DNA of 59,714 bases, taken from the NCBI GenBank assembly GCA_944387915.1, contig CALXGT010000026.1:1-59714 (forward strand). Reading direction: 5' to 3'. Positions 6,800 through 14,651 of this stretch are shown here, one piece after another (within the stretch, counting starts at the first letter, position 1; every line of letters starts with the position of its first letter). This stretch comes from an uncultured Clostridia bacterium (lineage in GTDB: Bacteria > Bacillota > Clostridia > Oscillospirales > Ruminococcaceae). A program made the translations under genes and the position numbers. The notes under the pieces are model-generated. The model saw only the letters and a program-made list of their open reading frames with translations, searched no databases and had not been told where the DNA came from.

Positions 6800-8845
6800 T
6801 TAATCTTCTGGAACAATATACTGAAATAATGATTGTTCCAGCTTCTCCAGATTTTGTTTTTGTATCTGTAAGGAATGTTTTTCTTCCCAAAGAGCATCTG
6901 CAATCCGGCACATTTCTTCTGTCGGAAAGTGAATGGGAAACTCCCAGATATCCTTAGACTGGATACCGGTTAAATTGGTCACACCACTCAGCATGGCACG
7001 TATCCTGGAAGTAGCGAGCTGCGCACACAAATACAAATATCCCAAGGACACATTTTCATTTTTTCTTCTTAGCACAAATACATTCTGATGATATACCGCC
7101 GGAAGAACATCTTCTGTTACTATGGCAAGTTTTCCAATGGAATTACCAGTTCCTCTCGATGAAAAGACAATATCATTCTCCTTGGCCAGATATTTTTCCA
7201 GTTTATGTGGTTTTACAAAGTCTTTCCGAATATACTCTAATTCATTTTTGTTGATAAATCCATCTGAAAAAGCGGTGCTTTTGATATAGTAAACTCCATC
7301 TTCCTGAGTAAGAATGGCTTTACCGGGTACCACCACCGGAACCGTGTCTGCAATGTCCTGAATTGTCAACTTTTGATTTAAGTCAGATCTAACTGCTATA
7401 TTATGACAGCAAGCTTCCAAGGCGGAAATCAGTACATCCTGACTTTGAACAATTTGTGGTATAGATTCCTGATAATTACGGCAGATCTGTTCCAAGGAAA
7501 CTGTTCGGTTGTCTGAACTTTCTATATAACGCGTAACCTGAAGATAATAACTTTTCTTGCTAATTTCCTCCATTTCAACCGAACGACAGAAATCCAGCTG
7601 ATCCTGATAATTCTTTCCAGACTTCCAACGATGAAATGTATCCGAAATTTTTTGGATCGCTTCCTCCGGAAGATATTCCTGGTGAACATTGATCGGTTTC
7701 GACAATGACATTGCATTTATGAAAAGAATCGGATGTGGTTCTTTCTGAAAATGCTTGGATAGTATCCACACATTACAATTAACATTTGTATTTGTAAAAA
7801 GGCGACCGGGGAGTGCAATCACACAATCCACTAACCCATCTTCCAATATTTTTCTTCTGATATCACAACTTGGCTGTCTATCCTCCTGACCACAGCCGTT
7901 GCTTACAATCAAGGCCGCCTTCCCTTGGGGAGAAAGTTTTGAAATAATATGCTGAATCCAGGCATAATTTGCATTGGAATTTAAAGGAAGCCCATATTTC
8001 CAGCGAACATCATCCGCAACTTCTTCTGCACCCCAATTTGGTGTACCAAAAGGAGGATTTGCCAGTATAAAATCAGCTTTTAAATCTTTATGTAAATCGT
8101 TCAGGAGTGTATCAGCGGGACCATCACCAAAGTTACAGGGGATTCGCTTAATTGACAGGTTCATTTTTGCAAGTTTCCAAGTAGTTGCGTCTATTTCTTG
8201 TCCATAAACACTAATATCATGAAACCTTCCCTGATGTTCTGTAACAAACTGTGCTGACTGGACAAACATTCCACCAGAACCAAAACACGGATCATATATA
8301 CGCCCAGAAAAAGGCTCTATTAATTGCACCAGCAATTGAACCAGACTAGTTGGGGTATAAAATCTACCCTCCAGTTCTCCGAACTCCCGCAGAAAAAATT
8401 CATACGCTTTTCCCAATATATCCGAAGAATGATCCATTTCTGAAAAAGAAAGCAAATCGATCAAATCTCCCAAAGCAGTTTTATCCACCTCGGCACGCCC
8501 ATATACGGCAGGCATAATTCCTTGTAAATCAGGATTATCTTTTTCTATGGTACGCATAGCCTGATCCAATAAAATTCCGATATCCGGTTGATGCGCATTG
8601 TTGCGGATATATTCCCATCTGGCGTTTTCAGGAATATAAAAAATATTTTCCGCCAAATAGGCATCTATATCCTCCTCAAAGCCATCTCCTTCCTCCAACA
8701 AATCCTGATATTTCTTTTCAAATGAAGCAGAGATAAACTTGAGGAAAAGTAATCCCAATACCATTAATTTGTAATCAGATTGGGATAATACGCCTCGTAG
8801 TAACTGAGTTTTATTCCATAGATTCTGTAAATCCTGTTGTTCCAT
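6800..8845 (-). CDS. hsdM: Type I restriction-modification HsdM-HsdS fusion
   Basis: Encodes 681 aa from ATG 8845 behind AAAGGA; an upstream in-frame ATG at 8881 would overlap hsdR. Residues 1-450 are an N6-adenine methyltransferase with the HsdM N-terminal helical domain, the AdoMet site DPCFGSGG (about 185-192) and catalytic NPPF (about 263-266). Residues from about 480 to the end form a single HsdS-type target recognition domain plus a long terminal helix. Canonical HsdS has two recognition domains, so two fused chains probably pair to make a complex with a symmetric bipartite site. No separate hsdS gene is present. It lies 17 bp downstream of hsdR in the same operon. Confidence 0.9.
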   Translation of the reverse strand: MEQQDLQNLWNKTQLLRGVLSQSDYKLMVLGLLFLKFISASFEKKYQDLLEEGDGFEEDIDAYLAENIFYIPENARWEYIRNNAHQPDIGILLDQAMRTIEKDNPDLQGIMPAVYGRAEVDKTALGDLIDLLSFSEMDHSSDILGKAYEFFLREFGELEGRFYTPTSLVQLLVQLIEPFSGRIYDPCFGSGGMFVQSAQFVTEHQGRFHDISVYGQEIDATTWKLAKMNLSIKRIPCNFGDGPADTLLNDLHKDLKADFILANPPFGTPNWGAEEVADDVRWKYGLPLNSNANYAWIQHIISKLSPQGKAALIVSNGCGQEDRQPSCDIRRKILEDGLVDCVIALPGRLFTNTNVNCNVWILSKHFQKEPHPILFINAMSLSKPINVHQEYLPEEAIQKISDTFHRWKSGKNYQDQLDFCRSVEMEEISKKSYYLQVTRYIESSDNRTVSLEQICRNYQESIPQIVQSQDVLISALEACCHNIAVRSDLNQKLTIQDIADTVPVVVPGKAILTQEDGVYYIKSTAFSDGFINKNELEYIRKDFVKPHKLEKYLAKENDIVFSSRGTGNSIGKLAIVTEDVLPAVYHQNVFVLRRKNENVSLGYLYLCAQLATSRIRAMLSGVTNLTGIQSKDIWEFPIHFPTEEMCRIADALWEEKHSLQIQKQNLEKLEQSLFQYIVPED

Positions 8846-8862
8846 TTTACCTGATCCTTTCT

Positions 8863-11800
8863 TTAAAAAGAGAGTTCGCATTGTAACAAAATTTGCTCGG
8901 ATAACTTTTCAAAATCTTCCCGACTGTATCCGTGGTTTCGAAGGATTCTTTTGGATTTTATTTTCATTCGGGCACGGATATCGGAACGTGCTTTCCAATC
9001 CACAGACATTTCCTGTTCCATACTTGTCGCCAGTTCCTTCACGAGCTCAATACTGACCTCGTTTTCGTGATTCTGAGTCATAATATCCTGAATACCAATT
9101 TCCAGAGGAGAAAAACCACTGGAGGCACTTTCCTCCATTTCGGTGCGTAAAGTTTTGGCAAGTAAAATCAATTCCTGCAGCGCTTCTCCTGTTTCCATAG
9201 TCTGCCTGCGGTATTTCTCCAAGGTATTTTGAAGCAATTCCGAAAACTGTTTTGATCTAGCTTGACTTGTTTTCCGGAAATCCCGGATTGCTTTTTTCAA
9301 TAATTGATGCAAAGACTCCACAGCTAAGTTTTTTTGTTCCACATTTGCCAGATTACTCAGAAACATATCAGAAAGAATGGATATATCCGGATGTTCCTCT
9401 TCTGATATTCCCATAATATCAACCAAGTCATTTACAACAACAGCTTGTGATACCAATTCACTGAGGCGCTCATTCAATTGTGCGATACTCTTTTTCTTGG
9501 TCCCATTTTCTGTATACTTTAAAATCCCAGCTCGTACTGCTTTGAAGAATCCAACTTCGATATTAATTTTTTGAGCAGATTCATGTGTAGCGCAAAGTGA
9601 CCATGCTCTGGAAAGTTCCGAAACCCAATCCATAAACCAGTTCTTTTGCGTTTCTCCCAACGAAAGAACATAATCCATTAATCGGGTAATACTCCGTAGT
9701 TTCTCCACCGGTAATTCGGATGCAAAGTCATGAAAAGAATATGGATAATGATGAAGGAGCTCACAAATCTGCTGATATTTTTCCAGCATAATGGAGATAT
9801 AATCATCCGTTTTCATTCCAACTTCATCCCGATCGCCAGCTGAATAATGCTGTAGGGCTTTTTTTAGATTCTGATAGATTCCGATGTAGTCTACAATCAA
9901 TCCACCATTTTTGTTCTGAAACACCCGATTTACCCGGGCAATCGCCTGCATCAGATTATGACCTTGCATCGGTTTGTCAATATACATGGTATGCATACTG
10001 GGAACATCAAAGCCAGTCAGCCACATATCCCGCACAATTACTAGCTGTAATTCATCCGTAGGATCTTTCATACGCCTGGCCAAAAAGTCACGGCTCGCTT
10101 TATTTCCAATATGCTTTTGCCATTCCAGTGGATCAGCTGAACTTCCGGTCATAACAACTTTAATTTTTCCTTTTGCTGGGTCATCACTGCACCAATCTGG
10201 AACAATTTTTTCAAATTCTTCGTATAAGGTAACTGCGGCACGCCGACTAATTGCCACAATCATTCCTTTTCCGCCGGTATATTCCTGACTCTCCTGACGT
10301 TCCTGAAAATGTGTTACAATATCATGTGCGATAACATTTAGCCGTGTTCGGGAAGCAACGACTGCTTCCAATCGGGTCCATTTAGACTTTAACTGTTCTT
10401 GCTGTGTTGTTTCCTGATTTTCTGTAATTTCCTGATAATCGTCATCCAGCTCTTGCAATAAATCTTCCCGCAATCCAAGAGCCGCCATTCTGCTGTCATA
10501 GTAAATCTTTACGGTTGCACCATCGGCCACAGACTGACTCATATCATAAATATCTATATAGTCCCCAAATACAGATATGGTGTCATGGTCATCCGAATCA
10601 ACCGGTGTGCCCGTAAAGCCAATATAAGATGCATTGGGAAGACTATTCCGAAGATAATGGGCATACCCAAACCGCACAACTGTCTTTTCTTCGTCAGAGG
10701 ACAGCTTGGCCTGAAATCCGTATTGCGAACGGTGTGCTTCATCAGCAATTACAATCACATTGTTTCTATTGGTCAAAGGTTCTGACGCTTCCTCTGGATC
10801 ATCTGGAACAAATTTCTGGATTGTGGTAAAGATAATTCCTCCGCTCATCCGCTGATTCAACAGTTGGCGTAGCTCCATTCTGGAATCTGCCTGCTGAGGA
10901 ATTGTCTGCAAGAACTCTCGAGATTTTAAAAAAGTGCTGTAAAGTTGATCATCCAAATCGTTGCGGTCTGTAATCACAACAATCGTTGGGTTTTTCATGG
11001 CAGGATTTTGAATTAATTTTTTGGCATAAAAAACCATAGACAAACTTTTTCCGCTTCCCTGGGTATGCCAGACTGTTCCAATTTTCCGATCTCCATTCGG
11101 CAAAGAAGCGCGCAACGTTTGAGTAATTGCTTTATTTACAGCAAAATATTGGTGATAAGCAGCCAATATTTTAATGACCTTTTTCCCAGTGTTCTGAAAA
11201 ATGATGAAATTTTGCAAAATATCCAATAGGCGTGCTTTGGGAAACATTCCTTCAATTAAGGTTTCATAGCTTGGCACAGAACGTTGGGCAATCTGAACTC
11301 CATCGATACTTTTCCATGCCATAAATCGTTGAAAATCGGAAGTAATTGTACCGCTTGCCGAGTTGATACCATCACTGATTACCAGAAAAGCATTATATGT
11401 AAACAGTGCGGGGATTGTATGCTGATAGGTTTGCAGCTGTTGATAAGCATCCGAAATATCTACTGTTTCGCTTCCCGAATTTTTCAGCTCAAAAACCACC
11501 ACAGGAATTCCATTTAAGAATACAACAATATCCGGACGTTTTTTTTGGGAGTTTGCTGAAACCTCAAACTGATTCACTGCCCAAAATTCATTCTTTTCTG
11601 GACAATCAAAATCCACCAGTTTACATTTCACCGTTTGCTGTTCCCCATTTTGGTAGCGGGATAATTCCAGACCATTCAGAAACAATTCATGGAACTTCTC
11701 ATTTGCTTCAGTCAAAGAAGATGATACTGTCGGTATCTGCAAAATTTTTTGAAGAGCTAATCCAATTTCTTCTTCGGATAGTTGTGGATTTAATCGTCTT

Positions 11801-11970
11801 AATTGTGTCAGCAAACATTTCGACAGTATAGTTTCATCCAAAGAATCTCTTTCTGAGTGAAACTGGCCAGGAGCAATATCTGGTCCGTATTTGACAGTAT
11901 ATCCCAAATTGGCCATTAAGTCCAAAAATGCGCACTCCAGTTCTTCTTCTGATATATGAAATTCCGGCAT
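8863..11970 (-). CDS. hsdR: Type I restriction endonuclease subunit R
   Basis: Encodes 1035 aa from ATG 11970, with AGGAG 8 bp upstream. The N-terminal nuclease domain has the PD-(D/E)xK signature PDIVVFLNG and VVVFELK (about 146-163). The SF2 translocase motor has TQGSGKS (about 303-309), DEAH (about 410-413), GFTGTP, and late motifs around GFDVPSMHTMY and QAIARVNR. The helical C-terminus that docks to the methylase is present. All motifs look intact, so restriction should be functional with the fused HsdM-HsdS. It is the first large gene of the operon and follows the Cys-rich paralogues. Confidence 0.95.
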   Translation of the reverse strand: MPEFHISEEELECAFLDLMANLGYTVKYGPDIAPGQFHSERDSLDETILSKCLLTQLRRLNPQLSEEEIGLALQKILQIPTVSSSLTEANEKFHELFLNGLELSRYQNGEQQTVKCKLVDFDCPEKNEFWAVNQFEVSANSQKKRPDIVVFLNGIPVVVFELKNSGSETVDISDAYQQLQTYQHTIPALFTYNAFLVISDGINSASGTITSDFQRFMAWKSIDGVQIAQRSVPSYETLIEGMFPKARLLDILQNFIIFQNTGKKVIKILAAYHQYFAVNKAITQTLRASLPNGDRKIGTVWHTQGSGKSLSMVFYAKKLIQNPAMKNPTIVVITDRNDLDDQLYSTFLKSREFLQTIPQQADSRMELRQLLNQRMSGGIIFTTIQKFVPDDPEEASEPLTNRNNVIVIADEAHRSQYGFQAKLSSDEEKTVVRFGYAHYLRNSLPNASYIGFTGTPVDSDDHDTISVFGDYIDIYDMSQSVADGATVKIYYDSRMAALGLREDLLQELDDDYQEITENQETTQQEQLKSKWTRLEAVVASRTRLNVIAHDIVTHFQERQESQEYTGGKGMIVAISRRAAVTLYEEFEKIVPDWCSDDPAKGKIKVVMTGSSADPLEWQKHIGNKASRDFLARRMKDPTDELQLVIVRDMWLTGFDVPSMHTMYIDKPMQGHNLMQAIARVNRVFQNKNGGLIVDYIGIYQNLKKALQHYSAGDRDEVGMKTDDYISIMLEKYQQICELLHHYPYSFHDFASELPVEKLRSITRLMDYVLSLGETQKNWFMDWVSELSRAWSLCATHESAQKINIEVGFFKAVRAGILKYTENGTKKKSIAQLNERLSELVSQAVVVNDLVDIMGISEEEHPDISILSDMFLSNLANVEQKNLAVESLHQLLKKAIRDFRKTSQARSKQFSELLQNTLEKYRRQTMETGEALQELILLAKTLRTEMEESASSGFSPLEIGIQDIMTQNHENEVSIELVKELATSMEQEMSVDWKARSDIRARMKIKSKRILRNHGYSREDFEKLSEQILLQCELSF

Positions 11971-11990
11971 GTTTTTTCTCCTATTCACAA

Positions 11991-12604
11991 TCATTCAGTT
12001 TTTTCAGACATTTTCCTCTGTCGGAAAGCGCCCGATCCAAGAATACCCTGTACTTTTTCCCCTTTTTCCAATAGACGTGCTTCGGGAAGATGCTCTACCC
12101 ATTCTACTAGAAGTTCTCTTTGCCAATCTAAATATTCTTCTGGCGTAAAAGCATACTTTTTCAATACCCGTTCTGAAATGCTGGACAATCTAAAACATAA
12201 ACACTTCCAATGCTGATTATATTCCCAGCCTTTTTTGCTGGGAAAGTCCGTAAAATCAAACCAATATGAATCCTGAAATGTAAACTCAATTCTATCTTTA
12301 AAATCCGTTTCCAAATGAGACCATGCGTATGTTGTCAGCAAATATCCCTTTTTCTCTAATGTAGTCGCAGCTTTCCACAGTTTTTCTTCTATTTCGTAGG
12401 AGTTATCCTGATAGTCCAGAGTTGCCAATTCTTTTTGGAGGGAAACTTTCTCATTTTTCTTTCTGCAAAGCTCTTTTTCCAAATTAAGTGCCCAATTATG
12501 CCGTGTTCTATATCTCTGCTCACCTTATCCATCCACTGTTTCTTGACTTCTGGTGTGCAGATACATTGATTCATTGGCTTTCTGCATCCATTACAAACTC
12601 TCAT
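11991..12604 (-). pseudogene. Cys-rich small protein, frameshifted paralogue
   Basis: ATG 12604 opens MRVCNGCRKPMNQCIC, the same CxxC-CxC start as the gene upstream. That frame diverges at about 12500 and ends at 12389. A second frame, from about 12510 to 11991, continues the similarity (LEKELCRKK ... YWFDFTDFPSKKGWEY ... LLVEWVEHLPEARL). A single-base frameshift near 12500-12510 would join them. The paralogue's YCCSGH motif is replaced by YAWSH, so the ligand site is also lost. The start overlaps the upstream stop by 14 bp, which suggests translational coupling before the decay. A sequencing error is the main alternative for the frameshift, but not for the lost Cys motif. Confidence 0.7.
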
Positions 12605-13256
12605 ACATTTTGTCCTTTCGCTCTTTCCAGTTTTTCAAAAAATCACAAGCCGGAATTTTACTACTACTAATTTTCAGACCTGGCAAATTTTCATATCGGT
12701 CAGCAATTCGTGCCGGTGGAAGCTGATTTACCCATTCTTTTAAAAGTTCACGCTGATGCAAAAAATACTCTGTCAGGTCAATTCCGTTTTCAGACAGCAT
12801 TTTACGAAGTTTTTGTGTGACATTGAGTCTGATACAATTTCCGCTATATCTGGTATATGCCCATCCTGCTTCAAACGGAAAGGTCGTAAAGTCAAAATAG
12901 TAGTCCTGTGCAAAACTGATATATAATCCGTAATCTTCATTTTCGGGATGTCCTGAGCAGCAATAACTTGTGTGATAGCCTTTTTCCCATAATGTAAATA
13001 TGACATCAGCAATATCGTCATCAATTTCAAAAGAATTTTTTTCATAGCATAATTCCGCCATTTGCTGCTGATATTTCCGCAATATTTCATCTTTATGGGT
13101 AAGACGATCTTCTGTAAACTCGATGGAATTTTCAATACGCTTAATATCATTCAGCAGTTCCTGTGATTTTACCTTTTTCCATTGTTGTTTTCTTTCATTC
13201 GAACAGCAACATTGCTCTATCGGATGTTTGCACTCCTTACAAATCTTTATCCTCAT
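12591..13256 (-). CDS. Cys-rich protein with CxxC-CCC start and YCCSGH motif
   Basis: Encodes 221 aa. It starts MRIKICKECKHPIEQCCCS, a likely zinc knuckle, then a Lys/Glu-rich helix (about 25-75). A compact domain with LWEKGYHTSYCCSGHPENEDYGLYI (given in part; about 90-115) and YYFDF follows. The CSGH motif occurs in small uncharacterised clostridial proteins; function unknown. It is the first gene of the restriction operon, behind a consensus promoter, with GAGGAA upstream of the ATG. The location suggests a role in controlling or assisting the restriction system. An adapter or regulator is conceivable. Confidence 0.7.
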   Translation of the reverse strand: MRIKICKECKHPIEQCCCSNERKQQWKKVKSQELLNDIKRIENSIEFTEDRLTHKDEILRKYQQQMAELCYEKNSFEIDDDIADVIFTLWEKGYHTSYCCSGHPENEDYGLYISFAQDYYFDFTTFPFEAGWAYTRYSGNCIRLNVTQKLRKMLSENGIDLTEYFLHQRELLKEWVNQLPPARIADRYENLPGLKISSSKIPACDFLKNWKERKDKMYESL

Positions 13257-13293
13257 ATTGTTGATTCCTCTTTTTTATTGATTTTACATTTCC

Positions 13294-13322
13294 ATTATAG
13301 AAGATTACCGAATTCATTTCAA
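13294..13322 (-). promoter_or_regulatory. Promoter of the restriction operon
   Basis: Minus strand TTGAAA (13322-13317), 17 bp, TATAAT (13299-13294), about 38 bp before the first gene. It is a strong consensus SigA promoter. No obvious operator was seen. Confidence 0.85.
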
Positions 13323-13381
13323 TAGATCATCGACTATTTGTTCTGTTATTTTAATATTACTATTTTTCGATTTTAAGTTAT

Positions 13382-13417
13382 AAAAAATCAGGATATCATT
13401 CTAAGATGATACCCTGA
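13382..13417 (-). terminator. Terminator after the ATPase-like remnant
   Basis: Read on the minus strand, TCAGG-TATCAT and ATGATA-CCTGA pair around a short loop, with one mismatch per arm, followed by TTTTTT (13387-13382). It insulates the restriction operon promoter from upstream transcription. Confidence 0.65.
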
Positions 13418-13430
13418 GTTCCTTTCATTT

Positions 13431-13461
13431 GCGATTCTGCTATGTATCGGACACAGACTTA
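13431..13461. repeat. Degenerate direct repeat near the right end, copy 1
   Basis: Shares CTATGTA-CGGAC and flanking bases with 14201-14233, about three quarters identical over 31 bp. The second copy encodes part of the element tail on the SASP. Its meaning is unknown; it may reflect a past integration or a duplicated element end. Confidence 0.4.
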
Positions 13462-13487
13462 CCTGTCCGCTTCCCTGGTTTCCGACC

Positions 13488-13973
13488 TCACTTCTTTTGA
13501 AAGCGATCCATCCAGGATTTTTTGAAGGGAATGTCGAAGAACGTTTTGGCTTCATCGAGATTCATCACCAGCCACTCCCGGGATTTGTGCGCCTCCAGCG
13601 TTTCGGGGAGTTCCTTCAGAATCCGGTCTGCTTCCCAGGTCGCACCGGCATTATACCGGATTTCATGATTGCGTTCCGAAATATCCGAAGATTCCGCCAT
13701 ACTAGCCGACGCACTTTCCGATTCGTCACTTTTCATTTCTACCAGTAAATCCGATACGATTTCCAGCATTCTGCGCAGATATTCCCGGTAAAAAGCCGTT
13801 CCAACTTCTCTTTGTACCGTACGCACCACACTGCTGCTGCGCATTACCTCCATAGTGTTTATTCCTGCCTGCATCCGACAGATCACGGTGCGACGAATCC
13901 CCTCTGGTGCAACTGTCTTTACGTCTTCGTTTGCGCTGATAATGACCATCGGATAAGAGAGTAATTCTGATAG
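13488..13973 (-). pseudogene. C-terminal remnant of a larger ATPase-like protein
   Basis: The open frame encodes 153 aa from ATG 13949. Protein-like sequence continues upstream (LSELLSYP) to an in-frame stop, with no ribosome binding site. The text SYPMVIISANEDV ... EGIRRTVICRMQAG looks like the final part of a P-loop ATPase core. GTAFYREYLRRMLEIV and YNAGATWEADRILKELPE resemble C-terminal regions of large defence-associated proteins, with an internal deletion near residue 85. I cannot name the family with certainty. It is probably a relic of an older cargo gene. Confidence 0.55.
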
Positions 13974-14080
13974 TTATCCACTGATATGCTATGATTTGAC
14001 TGCATCGAATAGTAAATCAAAGCAAGAACATTTCTATAGGATATTGGTTGAAATAGATCAATACAAAAATCAATAAATGT

Positions 14081-14116
14081 AAAAGACATCACCCAAGATG
14101 AGTGATGTCTTTTTTA
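14081..14116. terminator. Bidirectional terminator downstream of the hybrid SASP
   Basis: AAAAGACATCAC (14081-14092) pairs with GTGATGTCTTTT (14102-14113), with T-rich flanks on both strands. It ends transcripts from the hybrid SASP before they reach the remnant gene. Confidence 0.8.
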
Positions 14117-14193
14117 TAGGGACGGGAATTGCTTCTAGAATAGCACTTCTGTTACACTGAATTTTCTCAATACGCCATTTGCCAACTTCAATT

Positions 14194-14448
14194 TCAAATT
14201 GCAATTCCCGCTATGTACCGGACGGTGATCTTATGGCCTGCTACTATGCGGTTATCACGCTGAAAACTCGAAGTTCGTACGGTATTCATCTTTTTAACCA
14301 TCTGACCGCCGACCGAACCGGCCTGCTTAGAGGTTAAATCGCCATTATAGCCCTGTTTCAAATTAACGCCGACTTCGCTGGCCGCTTCCATTTTAAAGCG
14401 ATCCATGGCTTCTTTGGCTTCAGGAACCATCACGTTGTTCTTAGACAT
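14194..14448 (-). CDS. Alpha/beta-type small acid-soluble spore protein, hybrid C-terminus
   Basis: ATG 14448 follows AAAGGAG by 8-9 bp; longer starts lack a site. Residues 1-54 are a typical DNA-binding SASP: MSKNNVMVPEAKEAMD, KMEAASEVGV (GPR protease site region) and the conserved GSVGGQMVKKM. After Met54 a 30-residue tail begins NTVRTSSFQRD and comes from the integrated element, giving 84 aa instead of the reconstructed 63. The native end, IESYEKTMK, is now at the recombinase C-terminus. Such proteins saturate spore DNA and protect it. Whether the tailed form still works is unknown. Confidence 0.9.
   Translation of the reverse strand: MSKNNVMVPEAKEAMDRFKMEAASEVGVNLKQGYNGDLTSKQAGSVGGQMVKKMNTVRTSSFQRDNRIVAGHKITVRYIAGIAI
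14286..14295. other. attR core of the integrated element
   Basis: TCATCTTTTT, identical to 476-485, lies inside the SASP codons for KKM. The element-side arm carries CGTACGG at 14276-14282, the mirror image of CCGTACG at 497-503 beside attL. In the excised circle these two arms would flank the core symmetrically. Confidence 0.85.
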
Positions 14449-14486
14449 TCTCGTACACTCCTTTTTTCTATCAGCGTTTGCAGTTA

Positions 14487-14516
14487 TAGTGTGCGTCGTC
14501 CTTTTCAGATTATCAA
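14487..14516 (-). promoter_or_regulatory. Forespore (SigG-type) promoter of the SASP
   Basis: Minus strand TTGATA (14516-14511), 17 bp, CACACTA (14493-14487), close to the SigG consensus TGAATA-17-CATACTA. This is expected for SASP genes. Confidence 0.65.
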
Positions 14517-14580
14517 TGGTAATTTTTGAATCATCCAAACGAAAACCGCCCCTTTATTTTTTTAAATTCTTGCGAAAAAA

Positions 14581-14618
14581 AGAACTTTTTACGTTTCCAT
14601 TTCGGGAGAAAAAGTTCT
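14581..14618. repeat. Inverted repeat in the SPFH leader
   Basis: AGAACTTTTT (14581-14590) and AAAAAGTTCT (14609-14618) form a perfect 10-bp inverted repeat with an 18-bp spacer, 33 bp before the SPFH start. There is no T tract typical of a terminator. It could be an operator or a leader hairpin. Confidence 0.5.
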
Positions 14619-14651
14619 CCGAACATCTTGTATCAACGAAAGGGGTTTACT

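Larger units (their letters stand above)
476..14295. mobile_element. Integrative element of about 13.8 kb inserted in the 3' end of a SASP gene
   Basis: The ends are fixed by the shared 10-bp core and by exact reconstruction of the split SASP gene. Contents: serine recombinase, Fic protein, small ORF, oriT-like palindromes, DUF6076-like protein, coiled-coil/DUF2325 protein, HsdM-HsdS fusion, HsdR, two Cys-rich paralogues and an ATPase-like remnant. No relaxase, coupling protein or conjugation gene is present. If mobile between cells it would be mobilizable in trans, or it is a decayed remnant. The restriction operon is visibly richer in A and T than the flanking chromosome. Confidence 0.85.

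Noticed and set aside
12488..12670. A possible programmed frameshift in the second Cys-rich paralogue
   Set aside because: No slippery sequence or stimulating structure is evident at about 12500, and the Cys motif is also lost, so decay is the simpler view.
13976..14193. A further gene between the ATPase-like remnant and the SASP
   Set aside because: Only the bidirectional terminator and the end of the hybrid tail are seen; no open frame of use.
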